Shown here: piece after piece, positions 5,741-9,076 of the stretch | How the letters are laid out: each line of letters starts with the position of its first letter | Position numbering within the stretch: position 1 is the first letter of the stretch | Translations under genes and position numbers: made by a program | The notes under the pieces: model-generated | Seen by the model: the letters and a program-made list of their open reading frames with translations, nothing else | The model's database searches: none | Told to the model about the DNA's origin: nothing | Assembly: GCA_002696685.1 (NCBI GenBank) | Contig: NZSI01000030.1 | Coordinates: 21,437-30,512 of the forward strand | Length of the DNA stretch: 9,076 bases | Source: Chloroflexota bacterium | GTDB taxonomy: Bacteria > Chloroflexota > Dehalococcoidia > SAR202 > UBA826 | Direction: 5' to 3'

Positions 5741-7384
5741 ATGAACGGCGATCAATTAATGGCAAAACTTCTGAAAAAAGAGGGAACTGAATGGATCTCG
5801 TGTTTTCCAGCACAGACTCTCATAGAAGCCTGCTCCCAAGAAGGCATAAGGCCATACCTATGCCGGCAGGAAAGGGCAGGGGTCAATATGGCGGATGCTT
5901 ATAGTCGCATCCACAACGGAAATAAGATAGGAGTATTCACGATGCAGCATGGTCCGGGAGCTGAGAATGCTTTTGGAGGAGTAGCCCAGGCATTCGCTGA
6001 CAATGTTCCAGTACTTCTGATACCTGGGGGATCAACTGCAGACAGGGTAGGAGTTCATCCGGGATTCGACGCGGTTCCAAACTACCAACACATCACCAAA
6101 TGGGCGGGACGGATCGAAACCGTCGAACGAATACCAGAAATGGTAAGCAGAGCTTTTACTCATTTGAAACATGGAAGACCAGGGCCCGTGCTACTTGAAC
6201 TGCCTGGTGATGTTGCACACGCTGAAGTACCAGAAAACATTGAAGAGTATGAATCCGTAAAAGTTTACAAATCTTATGCCGTTTCAGAAGATGTGAAAGA
6301 TATAGTCACAGCACTTCTTAAGGCGAATAAACCAATAATTGTCGCTGGACAGGGAACACTCTATGCTGAAGCATGGGATGAGCTTGTCGAGTTTGCAGAG
6401 CTAATCAACGTCCCAGTGATGACAAGTTTGGCAGGGAAAAGTGCTTTCCCTGAGGACCATCCTTTAGCACTTGGGACGGGTGGAAATACAGGAACATTAA
6501 TGGTTGATAGGTTCCTTCAAACTACGGATTTCGTACTAGGAATTGGAACTAGCTTCGCAACATCGAATTTCACTGCGCCTATGCCTCCTGGAGTAACAAA
6601 AGCTCAAATAACCAACACCCCAGAAGATCTGAACAGAGACAACAGAGTTCAATATGGCGCAGTTGGAGACGCTCGATTAGTCCTCCAGCAGCTGATTGAA
6701 GAATCAAAATCTCAGCTTGGTGAACATGGCAGAGGAGATGTGCATGGAGTAAAAGATGAGATTTCGACCATCAAAGACGAATTCATGAAAGAGTGGGGGC
6801 CGAGACTGAATTCCGATGAGACCCCAATGAGTCCCTACAGAGTGTTCAAGGAAATGATGACAACCATCGATCCCAGAGAATGCATTGTTACACATGATTC
6901 CGGGTACCCAAGAAACCAACTCGTGCCTTTCTGGCCTGCACTAAAGCCCAGATCCTACATTGGTTGGGGCAAATCTACACAGCTGGGTTATGGTCTGGGA
7001 TTGGCTCTAGGAGCTAAAATTGCAGATCCAGACAGAACTCCAATTAATGTCATGGGAGATGCCGCTTTTGGAATGTCTGGCTTAGACATAGAGACTGCGG
7101 CCAGGTCTGAATTAGGAACAATAACAGTTGTTCTAAATAACGGCGTAATGACCCACTACTATGATCACTTCCCACACGCTACTGAGAATTATCGTACTAA
7201 TGAGCTGGGTGGGCAGTACGCAGATACAGCTAAAAGCCTTGGTGCTTACGGGGAAAGAGTGACGACCCCCAATGAAATTGGACCAGCATTGAAGAGAGCA
7301 AAGCAAGCAGCCGACAGTGGTCAACCTGCACTTATAGAGATGATAACCAAAGAAGAGGAAACTATCTCCGACTACGGGAGATAA
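5741..7384 (+). CDS. Thiamine-diphosphate-dependent enzyme, acetolactate synthase-like
   Basis: A 547-residue enzyme with the three-domain plan of the acetolactate synthase/decarboxylase family. The N-terminal Pyr domain has the catalytic Glu44 in CRQERAGVNMADAYSR and the active-site loop MQHGPGAENAFGG. The central domain follows (about 185-330). The C-terminal PP domain has GWGKSTQLGYGLGLALGAKIADP (408-430) and the metal/ThDP motif GDA-(24)-NN (439-467), where GDG is usual. Such enzymes decarboxylate or ligate 2-oxo acids, or cleave 2-hydroxyacyl-CoA, in the cytosol. The lack of an ilvN-type regulatory subunit nearby argues against a biosynthetic acetolactate synthase. AAGGAG lies 7 bases before the ATG. 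It follows the TcuA-like gene on the same strand and ends 6 bases before the convergent DUF2156 gene. Family confident, substrate unknown. Confidence 0.85.
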   Translation: MNGDQLMAKLLKKEGTEWISCFPAQTLIEACSQEGIRPYLCRQERAGVNMADAYSRIHNGNKIGVFTMQHGPGAENAFGGVAQAFADNVPVLLIPGGSTADRVGVHPGFDAVPNYQHITKWAGRIETVERIPEMVSRAFTHLKHGRPGPVLLELPGDVAHAEVPENIEEYESVKVYKSYAVSEDVKDIVTALLKANKPIIVAGQGTLYAEAWDELVEFAELINVPVMTSLAGKSAFPEDHPLALGTGGNTGTLMVDRFLQTTDFVLGIGTSFATSNFTAPMPPGVTKAQITNTPEDLNRDNRVQYGAVGDARLVLQQLIEESKSQLGEHGRGDVHGVKDEISTIKDEFMKEWGPRLNSDETPMSPYRVFKEMMTTIDPRECIVTHDSGYPRNQLVPFWPALKPRSYIGWGKSTQLGYGLGLALGAKIADPDRTPINVMGDAAFGMSGLDIETAARSELGTITVVLNNGVMTHYYDHFPHATENYRTNELGGQYADTAKSLGAYGERVTTPNEIGPALKRAKQAADSGQPALIEMITKEEETISDYGR

Positions 7385-7390
7385 ATTCCT

Positions 7391-8350
7391 TTACACCAGT
7401 CTTAATTTACAGCTACCTTTTTGCACCTCTGTCAGCAAGGTAGCTGTAAATGTTTTTTTTAATTGCGTTGGCCTCATTTTCATTTTATGTTGTCGTAAGC
7501 CAGGTATCCCTAAATCACCAGCGTCATTGACATAAGAAAATGCTCGGAGTTCTCCCAAAACCTTCCACCGTAAGTATTCGGAGAGTCCTGAAACTTCCGG
7601 ATTCGTCTTTGCTACAAAAAAATTTGCTGTGTCCTCATTCATTGGACCAGCCAGAGCAAAAGCCTCTACATTTCCCTGTATCTTGACGCACCACCCATAT
7701 AGATTTTCAGCTGAAAATCTATGGAACTCATTTAGTGCTGCTCTGGTATATCCCCAGTCCAACAAAAAACTATTTTTCCGTCCCTGAACAGACCTCCATT
7801 TTTTCAGTAGCTCTTGACACTCTGAAATATCCTCCACGGATAAATCCATAAAGTCCGGAAAGTTTTTTTCGGCTTTTCGAACACGCTTACGCATATCCCG
7901 AAACTCGCTCCCTTCCATTGTCCAGACTTTTTCGGGTTCATATATATATTCGATCCCTTTTTCATCCCAAGAAAGATTTTCATCAAACTCCAATCGCAAT
8001 TGGGATATTTCCTCCTCATCTACCCATATTATCCGAACATCCTCCTGACCCACTATTTCCGGCAATGTGGTTAACCAAGAATTTATTTTGTCTGTGTAAG
8101 GAACCGGGAGGAAAAGTAGGTCGGTCCTAGTTTCACCATTTCGAACATTTACCTGTATAAATACAAGACTACCTTCAACTTCTAACAGATATAGAGATCG
8201 TCTTGGCGGAAGGCTATATGAGACTAAAAACGGGGAAAAATGAACCCACATACTTTTATTATGTCGTTCCAGAATTTCCTGGATAGATTCGCAATCGCCA
8301 ACGCTAATAATGCGTGCCTGCTCTAATAGTCGATCAAGCCCGTGTGACAT
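7391..8350 (-). CDS. DUF2156 (phosphatidylglycerol lysyltransferase C-terminal-like) protein
   Basis: A 319-residue soluble protein with no membrane segment or signal peptide. The family signature is clear: EYIYEPEKVWTMEGSEF (134-150) followed by the basic RDMRKRVRKAEKNF, then the GNAT-like core GWCVKIQGNVEAFALAG, and near the end YVNDAGDLGIPGLRQHKMKMRP (273-294). DUF2156 is the tandem-GNAT fold of the MprF synthase domain, which transfers aminoacyl groups from tRNA to lipid; stand-alone versions are mostly uncharacterised. The last 20 or so residues, after KKTF, lie beyond the usual domain end and are encoded by the arms of the opposite-strand terminator. The ATG at 8350 is 4 bases after the bpsA stop and has only a distant AGGA, so translation is probably coupled to bpsA. 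A polyamine-modifying role is inference from this pairing. Confidence 0.75.
   Translation of the reverse strand: MSHGLDRLLEQARIISVGDCESIQEILERHNKSMWVHFSPFLVSYSLPPRRSLYLLEVEGSLVFIQVNVRNGETRTDLLFLPVPYTDKINSWLTTLPEIVGQEDVRIIWVDEEEISQLRLEFDENLSWDEKGIEYIYEPEKVWTMEGSEFRDMRKRVRKAEKNFPDFMDLSVEDISECQELLKKWRSVQGRKNSFLLDWGYTRAALNEFHRFSAENLYGWCVKIQGNVEAFALAGPMNEDTANFFVAKTNPEVSGLSEYLRWKVLGELRAFSYVNDAGDLGIPGLRQHKMKMRPTQLKKTFTATLLTEVQKGSCKLRLV
7405..7460 (+). terminator. Strong intrinsic terminator for the ThDP enzyme transcript
   Basis: ATTTACAGCTACCTT (7405-7419) and AAGGTAGCTGTAAAT (7437-7451) form a perfect 15-bp stem with a 17-base loop. They are followed by one G and eight T (7453-7460). The orientation fits the plus strand, 21 bases after the ThDP-enzyme stop at 7384. 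On the minus strand no T run follows, so it acts in one direction. The whole element lies inside the 3' coding end of the convergent DUF2156 gene. Confidence 0.88.
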
Positions 8351-8354
8351 TTTA

Positions 8355-9076
8355 TTAGCATTGTTTCCTGGAGGCTGTATAAAGGGTGGATAAGTCCTCC
8401 GGTATGAGTGCTGATGCCCCTTCGGAAGTTACACATCTGATCATATTACTTACACCCGCATAAATCTGAGCCCCAACATACCTGTTGAATTCCGGTACAA
8501 CTTCCTGTATCGCTAGTCCCATAGAGGCGATAGAAGCATAAATTTTTACGGAATCAGATGGGTTTTTAGACCCATAAGACAAAAAACACTGCCCGCCCAC
8601 CCCTCGTTTAAGCGCTTCAATCCCTCTGCCAACAAAAAGACTCAAGCCAGTCACTGTGTAAGGAGGGTCAGTTACGAATACATCGAATGAATTTTTCAAT
8701 TGCTCAGGAATTCCATGTTTTAAATCCAGGTAATGCGTCTGAATATCGCATCCGATAGAACCACAAGTTTCCTCCACAAATTCCAAAATTCTCTTGTCTA
8801 CATCAAGTACAACGACTGAGCCGAGTTGTAATCCAAACTCCTTAGCAAAAATAATTGTGGCCAGTGAGGTCAAATCGTCATCACCCAGAAACAATACGTC
8901 TTTACCCTCTATCCCATCATGCTCATAGAGATAAGCCGCCCGCATGGCGATTGTTGCAGTCTCAGCATGGGATTGATCAAGAGAGAAATTTGGACCAGGC
9001 CTTGAAGATAGCAATATATCTAATTTTTCAACCACGGGATTTAGCCAATCGGGAAAAGGATAGCCAGATTGCAAGC
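8355..9076 (-). CDS. bpsA: Branched-chain polyamine synthase BpsA, 5' end outside window (partial)
   Basis: The frame is open through the right edge. The first visible in-frame initiator-like codon is a TTG at 9074, which is not the true start: roughly 110 N-terminal residues are missing compared with the about 350-residue family. Visible residues include LDQSHAETATIAMRAAYL, then the nucleotide-binding block VLFLGDDDLTSLA with the BpsA-specific GDDD motif, VVVLDVDKRILEFVEE, and the catalytic FDVFVTDPPYTVTGL. BpsA transfers aminopropyl groups from decarboxylated S-adenosylmethionine to the N4 of spermidine, giving N4-bis(aminopropyl)spermidine; it is best known from Thermococcus and Thermus. 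The DPPYT motif resembles DNA amino-methyltransferases, but GDDD and the DQ-x-x-x-E-T segment favour BpsA. It is followed after 4 bases by the DUF2156 gene. Confidence 0.85.
   Translation of the reverse strand, partial: LQSGYPFPDWLNPVVEKLDILLSSRPGPNFSLDQSHAETATIAMRAAYLYEHDGIEGKDVLFLGDDDLTSLATIIFAKEFGLQLGSVVVLDVDKRILEFVEETCGSIGCDIQTHYLDLKHGIPEQLKNSFDVFVTDPPYTVTGLSLFVGRGIEALKRGVGGQCFLSYGSKNPSDSVKIYASIASMGLAIQEVVPEFNRYVGAQIYAGVSNMIRCVTSEGASALIPEDLSTLYTASRKQC

Noticed and set aside
8640..8670. DPPYT motif as an N6-adenine or N4-cytosine DNA methyltransferase
   Set aside because: The GDDD motif, the preceding DQ-x-x-x-E-T segment and the overall order match BpsA, and no target-recognition region or restriction partner is present.
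9072..9074. TTG as the true start of bpsA
   Set aside because: The frame remains open to the window edge, the protein would lack the N-terminal domain, and no ribosome site can be seen; the gene is cut by the window.
1..9076. tRNA genes, CRISPR arrays, insertion sequences or prophage features
   Set aside because: No cloverleaf with a GGTTCRA arm, spaced direct repeats, transposase-like frame or terminal inverted repeats were found on reading both strands.

Overview
The window reads as a bacterial chromosome segment from a free-living, moderately AT-leaning organism. The combination of a bacterial rpmF-fabD-nusB-acpP cluster, an alaS-ruvX pair, a TcuA-type flavoprotein beside a thiamine-diphosphate (ThDP) enzyme, and a branched-chain polyamine synthase (BpsA) suggests a Chloroflexota lineage, perhaps the Dehalococcoidia/SAR202 type. 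That assignment is inference from gene content; no rRNA or tRNA gene is present to test it.

Layout. Bases 2-528 (+) hold the last codons of alaS and the complete ruvX, joined by an ATGA overlap. From 530 to 3724 everything is on the minus strand. Read in the direction of transcription it is rpmF (L32), fabD, nusB and acpP, a compact housekeeping cluster for translation, transcription and fatty-acid synthesis. Next comes a separately promoted medium-chain alcohol dehydrogenase whose stop lies one base from the ruvX stop. The 365-bp divergent gap 3725-4089 separates this block from two plus-strand catabolic-looking genes: a 494-residue TcuA-like FAD flavoprotein and a 547-residue ThDP-dependent enzyme. 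Each has its own candidate promoter with palindromes. From 7391 to the right edge, on the minus strand, lies a bpsA gene (5' end outside the window) followed after 4 bp by a DUF2156/GNAT-fold acyl- or aminoacyl-transferase-like gene.

How the parts may work together. FabD loads malonyl groups onto the ACP encoded two genes downstream, and NusB and L32 belong to growth-linked expression. The flavoprotein and ThDP enzyme could act in sequence on a carboxylic or 2-oxo acid, but the substrate is unknown. BpsA makes branched polyamines from spermidine, and the tightly coupled DUF2156 protein is a candidate modifier of those polyamines or of lipids.

The most distinctive non-coding elements are three. 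A 15-bp perfect-stem intrinsic terminator for the ThDP-enzyme transcript is embedded in the 3' coding end of the convergent DUF2156 gene. A palindrome sits at the predicted adh transcription start, and its half-sites recur in the rpmF/flavoprotein gap. A 15-bp palindrome lies over the predicted -10 box of the flavoprotein gene. No insertion sequence, CRISPR array, RNA gene or prophage feature was seen.
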